From Lentisphaerota bacterium (lineage in GTDB: Bacteria > Verrucomicrobiota > Lentisphaeria > Victivallales > Victivallaceae), in assembly GCA_015061495.1 (NCBI GenBank), contig SUWL01000019.1, positions 1 through 41,293 of the forward strand: a stretch of DNA of 41,293 bases, given 5' to 3'. Each line of letters begins with the position of its first letter. The first letter of the stretch is position 1. A model generated the notes under the pieces. It had not been told where the DNA came from and did no database searches. It saw only the letters and a program-made list of their open reading frames with translations. The translations under genes were made by a program, and so were the position numbers. Of the stretch, positions 7,139 through 16,592 are shown one piece after another.

Positions 7139-8461
7139 ATGCAAATGGATAATTCAATTTTTTCGAACTTTCGCGGGACGCTGCTGGTGGGTTTTTCCGG
7201 CGGGGCGGACAGCAGTGCATTGCTGCTGCTTGCGGCAAAAGGTGCCGCGGAAAGCGGCAGTGAAGTCATTGCGGTGCATTTCAACCACCATTTGCGCGGA
7301 GCGGAATCGGATCAAGAGGCGGCGGATGCTGAAAAATTCGCCCGCAAACTCGGAGTGAAGTTCCGGAAAATAGACCTTGATATCGCGCCGGGAAGCAATC
7401 TGGAATCCCGCGCCCGGCAGGCGCGTTTGGAGAAGTGGCAGGAGTTGTGTGCCACTTTCACTGATCCGCTGGTTCTGCTCGGCCACCATCTGGATGACAA
7501 TATTGAAAATTTCTTTATCCGCATCGGCAGAGGGAGCAACAGTTCCGGTTTGAAAGGCATGGAGTTCTTTTCCGAAGTCAACGGAGTCAGGATCTGCCGT
7601 CCGCTGCTGATTTACACCCGCGATGAGATTGAGGAGTTTTTACGGGAAAACGGCGTGACTTCGTGGGCGGTGGATTCCAGCAATTTCAATTGCGACTTCA
7701 GCCGCAACGTGCTGCGCAACCGGATACTGCCGGAACTTTATCAGATCTTTCCGGGCGGAAAAAAGGCGGTCGCCGCCACGTTGAACAATATTGCCTGTGA
7801 TGCCGCGTATCTGGACGGTTTGGCAAAAACATGGTACGATGATGCCGAAGACCGTTTGTCAACGCAGTTCTGGAAAAATGCTGACCGGGCACTGACCGTC
7901 CGGATGCTCAAAATGCTTTGCAAAGAGTTGTTCAATGATGATTCACCGCTGTCAATGGCGGCGGTCGAACGTTTTGACGATATGATCCTTGCGGGTAAAA
8001 ACGGGGTCTGCGTGCTGGATGAAAAACGGCACTTGCGGATCAGCGGAGGAGAAATTTTTCCGGATGGCGCAGCGCCGGAGCCGGTCAGCTGGATGTGGCG
8101 GGATCAGCCGGATGTCCGCTGGGGGAAGTGGCATTTTACAGTCAGTATGGTGGATCGTCTGCCGGAAAAAATGAGTTTGTTTCAGAGTTGTTTCCGTTTT
8201 GCCGGTTTCCCGGAAGTTCTGGAGATCGGTGTTCCGTGCAAGGGGGAAGCAATGTTGCCGTTCGGCAGAAAAAAGATGGTGAAGATCAAAGATCTGCGCA
8301 TCAAACGCAAAATCCCCGCATTTCCGGTCAATCCGGTGCTGCGGATCCCCGGTGGAAATGCACTGTGGCTGCCCGGTATCCACCATTCCGGAGAGCTGCT
8401 GATGCGTCCGGACGAGCCGGGAGTGATGATTTCGGCGGAAAAAATCAAAGATTTTGATTGA
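7139..8461 (+). CDS. tilS: tRNA(Ile)-lysidine synthetase
   Basis: The 440-residue protein has the PP-loop ATP pyrophosphatase motif FSGGADSSALLLL near residues 19-31. It also has the TilS-typical HFNHHLRGAESDQEA, LGHHLDDNIENFFIRIGRG and RNVLRNRILPEL. TilS attaches lysine to C34 of tRNA-Ile with anticodon CAU, which allows AUA decoding, and is essential in most bacteria. The C-terminal 130 residues fit the TilS substrate-recognition domain, ending in the LPGIHHSGELLMRPDEPG region. Two in-frame ATGs, at 7139 and 7145, are both possible; neither has a strong ribosome site. It is monocistronic, with 99 bp before the next gene. Confidence 0.93.
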   Translation: MQMDNSIFSNFRGTLLVGFSGGADSSALLLLAAKGAAESGSEVIAVHFNHHLRGAESDQEAADAEKFARKLGVKFRKIDLDIAPGSNLESRARQARLEKWQELCATFTDPLVLLGHHLDDNIENFFIRIGRGSNSSGLKGMEFFSEVNGVRICRPLLIYTRDEIEEFLRENGVTSWAVDSSNFNCDFSRNVLRNRILPELYQIFPGGKKAVAATLNNIACDAAYLDGLAKTWYDDAEDRLSTQFWKNADRALTVRMLKMLCKELFNDDSPLSMAAVERFDDMILAGKNGVCVLDEKRHLRISGGEIFPDGAAPEPVSWMWRDQPDVRWGKWHFTVSMVDRLPEKMSLFQSCFRFAGFPEVLEIGVPCKGEAMLPFGRKKMVKIKDLRIKRKIPAFPVNPVLRIPGGNALWLPGIHHSGELLMRPDEPGVMISAEKIKDFD

Positions 8462-8466
8462 AAAAC

Positions 8467-8495
8467 TTGCAAAAATAACGGAACGGTGATATAGT
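8467..8495 (+). promoter_or_regulatory. Promoter for the NagB-like / ispD / sigma / ABC cluster
   Basis: TTGCAA (8467-8472), a 17-bp spacer and TATAGT (8490-8495) lie about 65 bp upstream of the ATG at 8561. No other good promoter is evident before the short gaps that follow, so this may drive all seven genes to 16574. Confidence 0.55.
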
Positions 8496-8560
8496 TCAAT
8501 GATTGCAAAAATTTCAGGTAAAGTTCGGCTCGAACCTAAAAAAACAAAAAGGAGAAAAAA

Positions 8561-9490
8561 ATGAGAGCTTTTTCCAAAATTTCCGCCGACTGGTGGGATT
8601 ACACCACTCTTGACCGCGAGATCCTCGATGCCGCATCCAGAATCACCATCGAGAATCTGAAAAGTTTTGAACGTCCCGGATTCAAAATCAACCTTTTCGA
8701 CACCTATCAGGAGTTCTACTGCGCCGAAGCATTGGAATACATCAACGTCTGGAAACAGGCCACCGCTGACAACCCCTGCGGTATCTGCGGCCCCATCGGT
8801 CCGACCGAACAGCTGCCGCTGGTCGCCCAGATCGTCAACGAAACCGGCTTGAGTTTGAAAAATGCCCACTTCTGGGGCATGGATGAATGGGCTCTGGACG
8901 GCGACGTGCCTGCCGGTCTGGATTTCCCCCTTGGTTTTGCCAAGGCTGACTGGGATCTCTGCTTCTCCCGCATCCGTCCCGAATTGCGCATGCCCGAAGA
9001 AAACCTCCACTTCCCCAACGGTGACCTCGCCGCTTATGAGAAGTCCTACGATGAGATCCGCTGCCGTCTGATGCAGGGCGGTCAGGGCGAAACCAAACAC
9101 TGGGCGTTCAACGACCCCGTCCGCCGCGCCGGTGAATACAAAGACAATCCGCCCAGCCCCGAAGAATACCGCAAACTCGGTACCCGCCTGGTCGAATTGC
9201 ACCCGATCACTCTGATCCAGAATGCCCGTACTTCCGGCGGCGGCACCGTGCAGAATGTTCCCAGCCGTGCATTCACCGTCGGTCCTGTGCAGACCTGGAA
9301 AAGCGACCGGGTCTCCATCTGGCATCCCGGACACCACGACAATCCTTTCGGTATGCGCCTGACCACCTTTATGATCTCCCAGAAGATCGCCGACAGCAGC
9401 GTGCCGATGTCATTGTTGAGCGACCACGACGATGTGGTGTTCAACTTCTACCGTCCCGGATTCGGTGTTTGTGACGTGGAGATGCATTGA
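8561..9490 (+). CDS. Glucosamine-6-phosphate deaminase-like (NagB/6-phosphogluconolactonase fold) protein
   Basis: The 309-residue protein resembles NagB in outline. [13 protein letters not shown] sits where NagB has its phosphate loop, [12 protein letters not shown] aligns with the catalytic MDEY segment (Asp/Glu near 108-109), and [11 protein letters not shown] aligns with the GHIAFNEP motif (His near 180). NagB converts glucosamine-6-phosphate to fructose-6-phosphate and ammonia. The motifs here are divergent (TKHWAF in place of DGHIAF), so the actual sugar phosphate is uncertain. AAGGAG precedes the start. A sugar deacetylase gene follows 2 nt after the stop, which fits amino-sugar breakdown. 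Confidence 0.7.
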   Translation: MRAFSKISADWWDYTTLDREILDAASRITIENLKSFERPGFKINLFDTYQEFYCAEALEYINVWKQATADNPCGICGPIGPTEQLPLVAQIVNETGLSLKNAHFWGMDEWALDGDVPAGLDFPLGFAKADWDLCFSRIRPELRMPEENLHFPNGDLAAYEKSYDEIRCRLMQGGQGETKHWAFNDPVRRAGEYKDNPPSPEEYRKLGTRLVELHPITLIQNARTSGGGTVQNVPSRAFTVGPVQTWKSDRVSIWHPGHHDNPFGMRLTTFMISQKIADSSVPMSLLSDHDDVVFNFYRPGFGVCDVEMH

Positions 9491-9492
9491 TC

Positions 9493-10254
9493 ATGGCTAA
9501 AAGAGCAATCGCGATTGCCAGTCATCCTGACGATATCGAATTTATGATGGCAGGTACTCTGATCCGGCTCAAAGAGCTGGGTTATGAGATCCACTATATG
9601 AATGTTGCCGACGGCGCGCTCGGCGGCAACATGCTCAACCACAGTGAATTGGCTGCCCGCCGCCGCGAAGAGGCGATGGCGGCGGCAAAAATGGCTGGTG
9701 CCGTCTATCACGAATCCATCACCCACGATCTGGAAGTATTCTACAATACTGAACAGTTGACCAAAGTGGTGCGGGTCGTGCGGGAAGTCGATCCGGAAAT
9801 CGTCCTGACACACGGACCGTTCGACTATATGGAAGATCACATCAATGCCGGACGTCTGGCGGTTTCTGCGGCTTTCTGCCGCGGCATGGGCAACTTCCGC
9901 GGCGCGGAAGATATCGCCCCGGTGATGACCGATGTGGCAGTTTATCATTCTCTGCCGCTGTCGCTCAAAGATCAGCTTAACCGCCCGGTGACTCCGGATA
10001 TTTTTGTGGATGTGACCTCCACCATCCCGCTGAAACGGCAGATGCTCAACTGTCATCAGACCCAGAAACAGTGGCTGGATGAGAGTCAGGGCATGGATGC
10101 CTATCTGGAAGATATGGTTTCCCGCGCCAAAGCCATGGGCGACCTTTGCGGATTCTGCGAATACGCTGAAGGCTGGGTGCGGCACAATCCCAACGGCTTC
10201 TGTCCGGACAACTTCGATCCGCTTGGCGTGATCGCCCGTCCGGCAGTCAAGTGA
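9493..10254 (+). CDS. PIG-L/LmbE-family N-acetylsugar deacetylase
   Basis: The 253-residue protein opens MAKRAIAIASHPDDIEFMMAG. The SHPDD motif supplies zinc-binding His and Asp plus the catalytic Asp, and THGPFDYMEDHINAG supplies the second His-rich part. The family removes acetyl groups from N-acetylglucosamine-type substrates. In this position, directly after a NagB-like gene, a role in deacetylating an amino sugar before deamination is a reasonable inference. I chose the ATG at 9493, two bases after the preceding stop. A TTG at 9487 would add two residues and overlap. ispD follows after 10 nt. Confidence 0.85.
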   Translation: MAKRAIAIASHPDDIEFMMAGTLIRLKELGYEIHYMNVADGALGGNMLNHSELAARRREEAMAAAKMAGAVYHESITHDLEVFYNTEQLTKVVRVVREVDPEIVLTHGPFDYMEDHINAGRLAVSAAFCRGMGNFRGAEDIAPVMTDVAVYHSLPLSLKDQLNRPVTPDIFVDVTSTIPLKRQMLNCHQTQKQWLDESQGMDAYLEDMVSRAKAMGDLCGFCEYAEGWVRHNPNGFCPDNFDPLGVIARPAVK

Positions 10255-10264
10255 CTGTGCTGAA

Positions 10265-10954
10265 ATGATTTCTGATCTGGGGGTGATCATCGCTGCGGGC
10301 GGCAGTTCGCAGCGGTACGGTGAAAAGGATAAGTTGATGGAGTACCTCGGCAATATGCCGGTATTCTGTCACAGCATCCGCAACTTTTTGCCGTTGACCG
10401 CCCCCGGAAATCTGGTGGTGGCTGTCCGGGGTGAAGCTCTGGACAGTTACCGCAAAATAGCGGATGGATTTTTCCCCGGCAACCATGTGAAATGGGTTCC
10501 CGGAGGCAAAAACCGGGTGGAGTCAGTAGCTAATGCACTGGCTCAACTGGATCTGCATTCCGGATTGGTGGCGATCCACGATGCGGCACGTCCGCTGGCA
10601 ACGGCGGAACTGATGCTGAAAGTCGCAGCAAGGGCGCGTATCTGCGGTGGTGCCATTGCTGCCAGCAAGGTGGCAGACAGTTTGAAACTTGCCGGAGAAA
10701 ACGGCATGATCCTCTCGCCGGTTTCCCGGGAGATGGTTTACTGCGCCGAAACACCGCAAATATTTGATTTGCAAAATTACCGTGCCGCGTGCGCCGCATT
10801 GAATGGCGCAGTGCCGACGGATGATGCGGAGATCATGCGGCTTGCCGGATTCCCGGTGGAACTGGTGGTCTCCGGAATATGGAATATCAAACTTACTTCG
10901 CCGGAAGATCTGGCAAAATTACGTCAATGTGATCCGGGGTACAGCAATGACTAA
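10265..10954 (+). CDS. ispD: 2-C-methyl-D-erythritol 4-phosphate cytidylyltransferase
   Basis: The 229-residue protein has the nucleotidyltransferase opening VIIAAGGSSQRYG (residues 7-19, with EKDKL just after), the VAIHDAARPL motif, the AETPQIFDL segment and VPTDDAEIMRLAG near 180. All are standard IspD signatures, and the length is normal. It joins MEP and CTP to give CDP-methylerythritol in the non-mevalonate isoprenoid pathway. No clear ribosome site precedes the ATG, and coupling to the gene 10 nt upstream is likely. Its stop overlaps the sigma-factor start by 8 nt. Confidence 0.92.
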   Translation: MISDLGVIIAAGGSSQRYGEKDKLMEYLGNMPVFCHSIRNFLPLTAPGNLVVAVRGEALDSYRKIADGFFPGNHVKWVPGGKNRVESVANALAQLDLHSGLVAIHDAARPLATAELMLKVAARARICGGAIAASKVADSLKLAGENGMILSPVSREMVYCAETPQIFDLQNYRAACAALNGAVPTDDAEIMRLAGFPVELVVSGIWNIKLTSPEDLAKLRQCDPGYSND

Positions 10955-12308
10955 AAGAAAAATTTCGGCAGGATGTGACGGAGATTCCGATGCGCTTACC
11001 AGTTATCTGCGGGAATTGGGCAGCATTGAGGTGCCGGATGCAGATGAATTGCAGCAGTTGTGCCGGGATTTTGAAAATGCCGCCGGTAATTTGCGCCGCC
11101 GGGTGAGCCGTTTCGGATTTGCCGCCCGGGAGATCATCGCCATGATCGATCGCAGTGCGGCTGGTGAAGCGGAATTGACCGAATTGTTTCTGCCCTCCGG
11201 TTTCCCGGATGGCAAAGTCGCTGCACCGCCATTCTTTCAGGAGTGGAAAAACGCATTGCACGCCTTGCTTTCTGAAATCGAAAATGACCTTTCCAAAGGG
11301 AAAAATGCCGGTAAAAAGCGGGATCAACTCGAAGAGCTGCTGCAAAAATACGGCGTGCAATCCGGTGTCGCTGAAGAGTACATGAATATCATTTGCGGCT
11401 ACATCCGGATGCTGATACCTGATTTTGAAGCCGGTTCTGCGGTGCCGACTGCAGCAGAATTGCTGGCGGCGGATGATGACCGGAAAGAACTGGTTTGCAG
11501 TAAATTGCTGATGAGCATGGATGAATTGCCCGGTGAAATTGCACTGCTCTGTTCCGCGGGGATGAAGTATTCCGCATGCCGCAACAAAATGGTTGAGAGC
11601 AATTTGCGTCTGGTCGTCAGCATCGCCCAGAAGTTCCGCAACCGGGGTATCCCTTTCGCAGATCTGATCCAGGAGGGCAATTTGGGATTGATGCGCGCTC
11701 TGGAACGGTTTGACTTCAAACTGGGATATAAATTCAGCACCTACGCCAGCTGGTGGATCCGGCACAATATTTTCCGGATCATTGCGGAGCAATCCCGGGT
11801 GATCCGGCTGCCCATGCACATGATCAAATTGATTTCGGATATCCGCCGTCAGGAGCAGAATTTCCTGCAGGTCAACGGCAGAGAGCCGGATAACAGTGAA
11901 CTTGCCAAAATCATGGAACTGCCCGAAGCACGTATCAGTGCCGTCCGCAAAATGGCGATGCAGACCATCAGTTTGCAATCCCAGATCGGCAATGATGAAG
12001 ATGGTACGGTTTTAGAAGAACTTATTGCCGATCAATCGGTTTATGAACCTGCCCGGGATCTGGCGCGGCGGATTTTGTATGACCGTTTCCGGGAGATGCT
12101 CGCTTCTCTGCCGGAAAGAGAACAGCAGATAATCATTATGCGTTTCGGACTTTTCGGCAATAAGCCAACTCCGCTGGATGAGATAAGCAAAAAACTGCAC
12201 CTGACCCGGGAGCGGGTGCGGCAGCTGGAAATAAAAATATTGGCGACCTTGCGTTCGCCGGAAAAGTTGAAATATATAGACGGATGTATTCATCCGGGAG
12301 GTTTTTGA
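10947..12308 (+). CDS. RNA polymerase sigma-70 family factor (RpoD/RpoS-like, group 2)
   Basis: The 453-residue protein has a region 1.2-like segment (SDALTSYLRELGSIEV), then a divergent stretch of about 150 residues. Region 2 follows: NKMVESNLRLVVSIAQKFRN, then FADLIQEGNLGLMRALERFD, then YKFSTYASWWIRHNIFR. After region 3 (SRVIRLPMHM), region 4 carries the helix-turn-helix TPLDEISKKLHLTRERVRQLE. In the -10 recognition helix it reads WWIRHNIFR where the housekeeping RpoD has WWIRQAITR, so an alternative group 2 factor is more likely. I start it at the ATG at 10947, which overlaps ispD by 8 nt. A longer frame to 10803 lies wholly inside ispD. An ABC ATPase gene begins 1 nt after its stop. Confidence 0.88.
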   Translation: MTKRKISAGCDGDSDALTSYLRELGSIEVPDADELQQLCRDFENAAGNLRRRVSRFGFAAREIIAMIDRSAAGEAELTELFLPSGFPDGKVAAPPFFQEWKNALHALLSEIENDLSKGKNAGKKRDQLEELLQKYGVQSGVAEEYMNIICGYIRMLIPDFEAGSAVPTAAELLAADDDRKELVCSKLLMSMDELPGEIALLCSAGMKYSACRNKMVESNLRLVVSIAQKFRNRGIPFADLIQEGNLGLMRALERFDFKLGYKFSTYASWWIRHNIFRIIAEQSRVIRLPMHMIKLISDIRRQEQNFLQVNGREPDNSELAKIMELPEARISAVRKMAMQTISLQSQIGNDEDGTVLEELIADQSVYEPARDLARRILYDRFREMLASLPEREQQIIIMRFGLFGNKPTPLDEISKKLHLTRERVRQLEIKILATLRSPEKLKYIDGCIHPGGF

Positions 12309-12309
12309 G

Positions 12310-13338
12310 ATGTCATCGGTGAAGATCAGTGATCTGTGTAAAAGTTTCATCCCCGGCAAAAGGGTGCTGGATGAACTCTCTCTGGAAGTCGGTCAGGGGG
12401 AACTGTTCTTTATGCTCGGTCCGTCCGGGTGCGGTAAGTCCACACTGCTGCGGATACTTGCCGGATTGGAAAAACAGGATTCCGGTACGATCGAATTTGA
12501 CGGAGTGGAGATCTCCAATCTGCCGCCGGAGAAACGTCAGGCGGCAATGATGTTCCAGAATTATGCGTTATGGCCGCATCTGACCGTGTTTGAGAATGTC
12601 GCATTCGGTTTGCGGATCATGGGGTTCCGGGGCAGCAGGCTCAATGAACAGGTTTCTTCCGCCCTTGACGCAGTACAACTGGCGGATTTCGGGGAGCGCC
12701 GGGTACCGTCGCTTTCCGGGGGGCAGCAGCAGCGTGTGGCATTGGCACGCGCACTGGCGGTGCGTCCGGCAGTGCTGCTGCTGGACGAACCGCTCTCCAA
12801 TCTGGATGCCCGGCTGCGCGATACCATGCGCAACGAGATCGCCCGGATCTGCCGGGAACGCAACCAGACCGCCATTTATGTCACCCATGACCGGCAGGAA
12901 GCATTGAGCATGGCGGACCGGATGGCAGTACTCAAAGATGGCAGGATCAGCCAATGCGGTACGCCCAGAGAGGTTTACGACCATCCGGTTAACCGTTTCT
13001 GTGCATCATTTCTGGGGGATGTGAATTTTATATCCGGAGAGGTTTCCGGCGATAAACTTGAAACCGGTTTCGGGACATTTGCCCTCTCCGGAAATTGTGC
13101 CGGGGCAAGTTGCGGAGCGATCCGTCCGGAACGCATCCGTTTCGTGAGCGCATCCGGTGGCAAAAACGCTTTTTCCGCTGAAATCACCGGCGGTACATTT
13201 CATGGAGACAGCGCCGAATGGTTCTGCCGTGCCGGAGAGGTCACTCTGGCTGTCCGGGAAAGTGCCCCTCCGGAAAGGCGTGCCGGGGATAAGGTTTTTC
13301 TCGCATTTGATGACGGCTTTTTGCTGGCAATGGAGTGA
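12310..13338 (+). CDS. ABC transporter ATP-binding protein (iron/polyamine/sugar importer type)
   Basis: The 342-residue protein has Walker A GPSGCGKST, Q-loop MMFQNYALWPH, signature LSGGQQQRVALARA, Walker B VLLLDEPLSNLD and H-loop YVTHDRQEA. A C-terminal TOBE-like region (about 240-342) follows, as in FbpC, PotA and MalK-type ATPases. It energises import through the permease encoded two genes downstream. GGGAGG lies 8 nt before the ATG, inside the end of the sigma gene. The domain mix is closest to ferric iron or 2-aminoethylphosphonate systems, but the ATPase alone does not define the substrate. Confidence 0.92.
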   Translation: MSSVKISDLCKSFIPGKRVLDELSLEVGQGELFFMLGPSGCGKSTLLRILAGLEKQDSGTIEFDGVEISNLPPEKRQAAMMFQNYALWPHLTVFENVAFGLRIMGFRGSRLNEQVSSALDAVQLADFGERRVPSLSGGQQQRVALARALAVRPAVLLLDEPLSNLDARLRDTMRNEIARICRERNQTAIYVTHDRQEALSMADRMAVLKDGRISQCGTPREVYDHPVNRFCASFLGDVNFISGEVSGDKLETGFGTFALSGNCAGASCGAIRPERIRFVSASGGKNAFSAEITGGTFHGDSAEWFCRAGEVTLAVRESAPPERRAGDKVFLAFDDGFLLAME

Positions 13339-13344
13339 CGGATC

Positions 13345-14904
13345 ATGTTGAAAAGGCTGTTGATCTGTGCGGGATTGCTGGGACTGCTGCTGGCATTGCC
13401 CTTTTATTTCCGCAAAAAGGAGGCACCGGAGGTATTTTCCTCTGATTCTGAAACCGATACTGTCGTGGTGATCTGCGCCCACAATAAAACCGTGCGCGAC
13501 GAGTATGAGCAGGCATTTGCCAAATGGTATAAAGAAAAATTCGGCAGAAATGTCAAAATCGACTTCCGCACTCCGGGAGGCACATCTGATATCACCCGCT
13601 ACATAAATGACCGTTTCCATGCTGAATTCCGCTTTTATCTGGAAAAAAAAGGCGTGGAGTGGCGCAAGGAATACGGGGATGTTTTTGCGGATAAGTGGCA
13701 GAAAGATCACCCGATACGTCGGGATTTCCTCGCTTCTGATGTCGGCATCGGGATCGACGTTTTCGCCGGGGGAGGCACCTTTGAACACCTCCGCATGGCA
13801 GATTGCGGTTATGCGGTGGACGGCAAGGTCAAAGAACGGCATCCGGAATACTTCAAGTACATTCCGGAATTTTTCGGCGGCGACAGGATCTATCACCCCG
13901 AGGGAAAATATTACGGAGTGGTCATGTCCACATTCGGTATTCTCTACAATCGAGACCGGGTCGGAGAATTGAGCGATAAAACCCCGCCGGAAAGATGGAG
14001 CGATCTGGGCAGCGGCAGATTTTTCAATACCCTGGTGCTGGCAGACCCCACCAAGTCCGGTTCGGCAAATAAATGTTATGAGATCATCATCCAGCAGTGC
14101 ATGGCGGATACCGGATCTCCGCAGCAGGGATGGCGGGACGGAATGAATCTGCTGAAACGGATCTTCGCCAATGCCCGGACGATCACGGATTCCGCTTCCC
14201 GGGTGGCGGGAGATGTCGGCAAGGGTGAAGCTGCCGCCGGAACTGCGATCGATACTTACGGTTTCACCGAGGAGTTGTGGAGCGAACACTGTCTGGGGGA
14301 ATCCCATGTGGTTTATGTTATGCCTAAAGGCGGCACCGCTGTCGGTGCCGACCCGGTTCAGATTTTGCGCGGTGCGCCCAACCGCAAAGCAGCCGAGGCG
14401 TTTGTTGATTTCCTGCTCTCTGCGGAGGGACAGAAACTTCACGCGTTCCGGGCGGGGACTCCCGGCGGTCCGGTCAAAACCACTTTGAGCAGGGCGCCGG
14501 TGAGCAAAGAACTCTACGAAGGAGAGAACCGGCAATATCTTTTCAAACCCGGATACAACCCTTATGCTCCGGAAAATACCTTTGATTATCAGCCGAAACT
14601 TACCGGCAAATATTACACTTTGCTACGGCAGTCGATCAAATGTCTGATGCTTGATCCGCATGATGAAATGCGCGAAGCGTGGCAGGCGATACTCGCCGCC
14701 GGCGGTCCGGAAAAAGTTCCGCAGGCGATGGCAAAATTCAATGAACTGCCGTTTGAATACAGTGAAGCAGGCAAGGCTGCTGCCGCGATCCGGATCAGCG
14801 GGGAAAACAGCGCAGTACAGGTGGCGGCGACATTGCGACAATGGAGCGAAACCGCCCGCAGCAATTACCGGGAAGCCGCACGTCTGGCGAAGGAGGGAAA
14901 ATGA
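13345..14904 (+). CDS. ABC transporter extracellular solute-binding protein
   Basis: The 519-residue product starts with a signal/anchor MLKRLLICAGLLGLLLALPF and lacks a lipobox Cys. The body has features of cluster-D/FbpA-like binding proteins: TVVVICAHNKTVRDEYEQAF, GGTSDITRY, DVFAGGGTFEHLR and YYGVVMSTFGILYNRD. The GSANKCYEIIIQQ and AAGTAIDTYGF stretches, and AEAFVDFLLSAEGQ towards the C-terminus, also fit. It should capture the ligand outside the membrane and deliver it to the permease. At about 520 residues it is longer than typical FbpA (about 340), with extra material after residue 380. The stop overlaps the permease start by 4 nt. The ligand cannot be named from sequence. Confidence 0.85.
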   Translation: MLKRLLICAGLLGLLLALPFYFRKKEAPEVFSSDSETDTVVVICAHNKTVRDEYEQAFAKWYKEKFGRNVKIDFRTPGGTSDITRYINDRFHAEFRFYLEKKGVEWRKEYGDVFADKWQKDHPIRRDFLASDVGIGIDVFAGGGTFEHLRMADCGYAVDGKVKERHPEYFKYIPEFFGGDRIYHPEGKYYGVVMSTFGILYNRDRVGELSDKTPPERWSDLGSGRFFNTLVLADPTKSGSANKCYEIIIQQCMADTGSPQQGWRDGMNLLKRIFANARTITDSASRVAGDVGKGEAAAGTAIDTYGFTEELWSEHCLGESHVVYVMPKGGTAVGADPVQILRGAPNRKAAEAFVDFLLSAEGQKLHAFRAGTPGGPVKTTLSRAPVSKELYEGENRQYLFKPGYNPYAPENTFDYQPKLTGKYYTLLRQSIKCLMLDPHDEMREAWQAILAAGGPEKVPQAMAKFNELPFEYSEAGKAAAAIRISGENSAVQVAATLRQWSETARSNYREAARLAKEGK

Positions 14905-16574
14905 ATTTCCGCAGAGTATTTCAATATTTCTTGATGCTGGCACTGGCAGGATTTCTGATGATTTTTCTGCTGCTGCCGCTCTTTACCGTCGTTGGCGAGG
15001 GGTGCAGCTGGCAGCTGATCTGTGAAGTTTTCCGATCCCCGGTTTATGTGCAGGGATTGGTCAACAGTTTTGCCATTGCACTGGTCACCACCTTGATCGT
15101 GGCGGCAATGTCACTGGGGCTGGCGATCCTTTATGACCGTTATGATTTCCCCGGCAAAGAGTACTGTTCACTGTTGATGCTTCTGCCGATGATCCTGCCG
15201 CCTTTTGTCGGAGCGTTGGGGTTCCAACAGCTGCTCGGACATTACGGCGTGGTCAATTCCATTCTGGTCGATTTGGGATTCGCAAGGGTCGATTTCCTCG
15301 GTGGAGATGGCAAATTCTGGGCGGTATGCCTGATCGAAGCACTCCACTTGTATCCGATTTTTTACCTCAATCTGATCACGGCATTGGGAAATATCGATCC
15401 CGCGCTTACTGATGCGGCGGCGAATTTGGGGGCTTCCAAATGGCAGCGGTTCGTCCGGATCAAACTGCCGCTTTTGCGCAGCGGTTTCCTCGCCGGAGGA
15501 AGTATCGTTATGGTGTGGAGTTTTACGGAATTGGGTACGCCGCTGATGTTCGGATTCAACCGGGTCACACCGGTTCAGGTATTCAACGGACTCAATGAAT
15601 TGGAGAATAACCCATTGCCTTATGCGCTGGTGGTGATCATGCTGACTGTTTCAGCACTGATCTATCTGGTGATGCGCAAATTGCTCGGCAGTGCACCGGG
15701 CAGTGCGGCGGTCAAAGGTTCGATGGGGGCAAAAGCGGTGAAACTTGCCGGATTCCGGAGATTTCTGCCGGGGACAGCTTTCGGAGTGGTGGCGTTTTTT
15801 TCGGTGCTGCCCCACTTGGCACTGGTTGGAGCGGCATTTTCCCGGCGGTGGTACGGTACGGTGCTGCCGCAGATATTCACTTTGGAAAATTTCGACAATG
15901 CACTATCCAATCCGCTGGTGCTGCCGTCGATCATGAACAGTGTCCGTTATTCTGCATTGGCGATGATAATTGCAGTTTTTTGCGGCACACTTGCGGCATT
16001 GATCGTTACGCGCTGGCGTTTGAAAGGCGCCTGGCTGGTCGATCTGCTTGCCATGCTGCCATTGGCGATCCCCGGTCTGGTCATAGCTTTCGGTTTTCTG
16101 GGGATGACGGCGACCTATTCATGGGCGAAAAGTTTATTCAACCCGGTGGATAATCCGTTGTGGCTTCTGGCGATCGCATACGCTGTCCGGCGGATACCCT
16201 ATGTAGTGCGGGCGGTGGTTTCCGGTTTGGAACAGACTCCGGAAGAGTTGGAACAGGCGGCGCGGAATTTCGGTGCCGGTCCGGTGAAAACCATGGCAAA
16301 AGTCACGTTCCCGCTGATCGGGGCAAATTTGCTGGTCGGCGGATTGTTTGCCTTCAGTTTCTCCATGCTGGAAGTTTCCGATTCGCTTATTTTAGCGCAA
16401 AAAAGTGCCTTTTTCCCGATCACCAAGGCGTTGCTGGAGTTGTCGCAGATATTGGGTTCCGGAGCGGCATCGGCATCGGCATTCGGGGTGTGGGCGATGG
16501 GATTTCTGGCATTGACGCTGGCATCGGCGGGTATTTTGCTGGGAAAGAAAATCGGTGCGATTTTCAAATTTTGA
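14901..16574 (+). CDS. ABC transporter permease, fused double-domain (FbpB type)
   Basis: The 557-residue polytopic membrane protein has about 12 hydrophobic segments and two binding-protein-dependent transport domains in tandem. Each has an EAA loop that docks on the ATPase: LTDAAANLGASKWQRFVRIKLP in the first half (taken over two adjoining pieces) and LEQAARNFGAG followed by VTFPLIGANLL in the second. A fused pair is characteristic of ferric-iron and related importers. AAGGAGG at 14890-14896 precedes the ATG at 14901, which overlaps the binding-protein stop (ATGA). A longer frame to 14841 lies within the upstream gene. It ends the seven-gene cluster. Confidence 0.92.
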   Translation: MNFRRVFQYFLMLALAGFLMIFLLLPLFTVVGEGCSWQLICEVFRSPVYVQGLVNSFAIALVTTLIVAAMSLGLAILYDRYDFPGKEYCSLLMLLPMILPPFVGALGFQQLLGHYGVVNSILVDLGFARVDFLGGDGKFWAVCLIEALHLYPIFYLNLITALGNIDPALTDAAANLGASKWQRFVRIKLPLLRSGFLAGGSIVMVWSFTELGTPLMFGFNRVTPVQVFNGLNELENNPLPYALVVIMLTVSALIYLVMRKLLGSAPGSAAVKGSMGAKAVKLAGFRRFLPGTAFGVVAFFSVLPHLALVGAAFSRRWYGTVLPQIFTLENFDNALSNPLVLPSIMNSVRYSALAMIIAVFCGTLAALIVTRWRLKGAWLVDLLAMLPLAIPGLVIAFGFLGMTATYSWAKSLFNPVDNPLWLLAIAYAVRRIPYVVRAVVSGLEQTPEELEQAARNFGAGPVKTMAKVTFPLIGANLLVGGLFAFSFSMLEVSDSLILAQKSAFFPITKALLELSQILGSGAASASAFGVWAMGFLALTLASAGILLGKKIGAIFKF

Positions 16575-16592
16575 AAATTTAACAGAAAGCAC

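Noticed and set aside
7952-9337. 461-codon minus-strand open frame
   Set aside because: It lies across tilS and the NagB-like gene, both strongly supported on the plus strand, and its product has no recognisable motif.
13006-14535. 509-codon minus-strand open frame
   Set aside because: It is antisense to the ABC ATPase and binding-protein genes and has no domain signature.
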